35,825 nucleotides of DNA from Candidatus Alistipes intestinipullorum (GTDB lineage Bacteria > Bacteroidota > Bacteroidia > Bacteroidales > Rikenellaceae): positions 1 to 35,825 of the forward strand of contig DXGO01000055.1 of the NCBI GenBank assembly GCA_019113885.1. Direction: 5' to 3'. This document shows positions 35,581 through 35,825 of the stretch, in pieces. Below the pieces are notes generated by a model. It had not been told where the DNA came from and ran no database searches. It saw nothing but the letters and a program-made list of their open reading frames with translations. Made by a program: the position numbers and the translations under genes. How positions within the stretch are numbered: the first letter of the stretch is position 1; the number at the start of each line of letters is the position of its first letter.

Positions 35581-35825
35581 GATTTTGGATTCTGCGTCCC
35601 CGGTAGGACGAGTACAAGTTCTTTGCCAGGATGCTCTATATTAGGGACTCATGCAGAACAAGTTGGATAGGACTTTTAGAAAATTTATGATGCACTGCAA
35701 AACGGTCCTTCAGAGAGATCACTGCAAAATCAGGTCTGGCGTTGAAAACTTTAAGAGAAAAGTTTTCTCAAGAAGCTTTCTTTATGGGGTACATCAAAAT
35801 TAGGCGTATACAAATGGACATTGAC

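Noticed and set aside
1-35825. tRNA, rRNA, CRISPR arrays, phage or intact IS elements
   Set aside because: None recognised on either strand by reading; no repeated spacer pattern and no intact transposase or integrase.

Overview
The window looks like a high-GC Bacteroidota chromosome, probably Alistipes/Rikenellaceae-like (inferred from gene content, codon usage and TAnnTTTG promoters). From left to right it holds: the 5' part of pgk (minus strand); an ABC-2 type exporter pair; a hybrid histidine kinase plus a sigma54-type response regulator; a GNAT/PlsC acyltransferase pair resembling the glsB-glsA glycine-lipid genes; a truncated dcw cluster (rsmH, ftsL-like, ftsI, murE, mraY, murD, ftsW); an S4-domain protein; a MATE efflux gene with a structured leader; lrp/asnC and kbl; galE; rplY/ctc; pth; and the start of a capsule/exopolysaccharide locus (UpxY-like antiterminator, WecA-like transferase, rmlACDB, Wza-like SLBB exporter, Wzz-like protein). 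The most interesting signal is the MATE leader at about 20089-20182. It has a promoter, a 5' hairpin whose loop (GUUUUG) is complementary to the loop (UAAAAC) of a following intrinsic-terminator hairpin, and then the MATE start codon. This architecture matches my recollection of the guanidine-IV (mepA motif) riboswitch and should be tested. Other points: two apparently leaderless two-component genes, a dense palindromic operator at the kbl-lrp promoter, charged N-terminal extensions on FtsL and FtsW, a G9 tract upstream of the capsule promoter, and a 33-codon ORF abutting upxY. No rRNA, tRNA, CRISPR array or intact mobile element was recognised.
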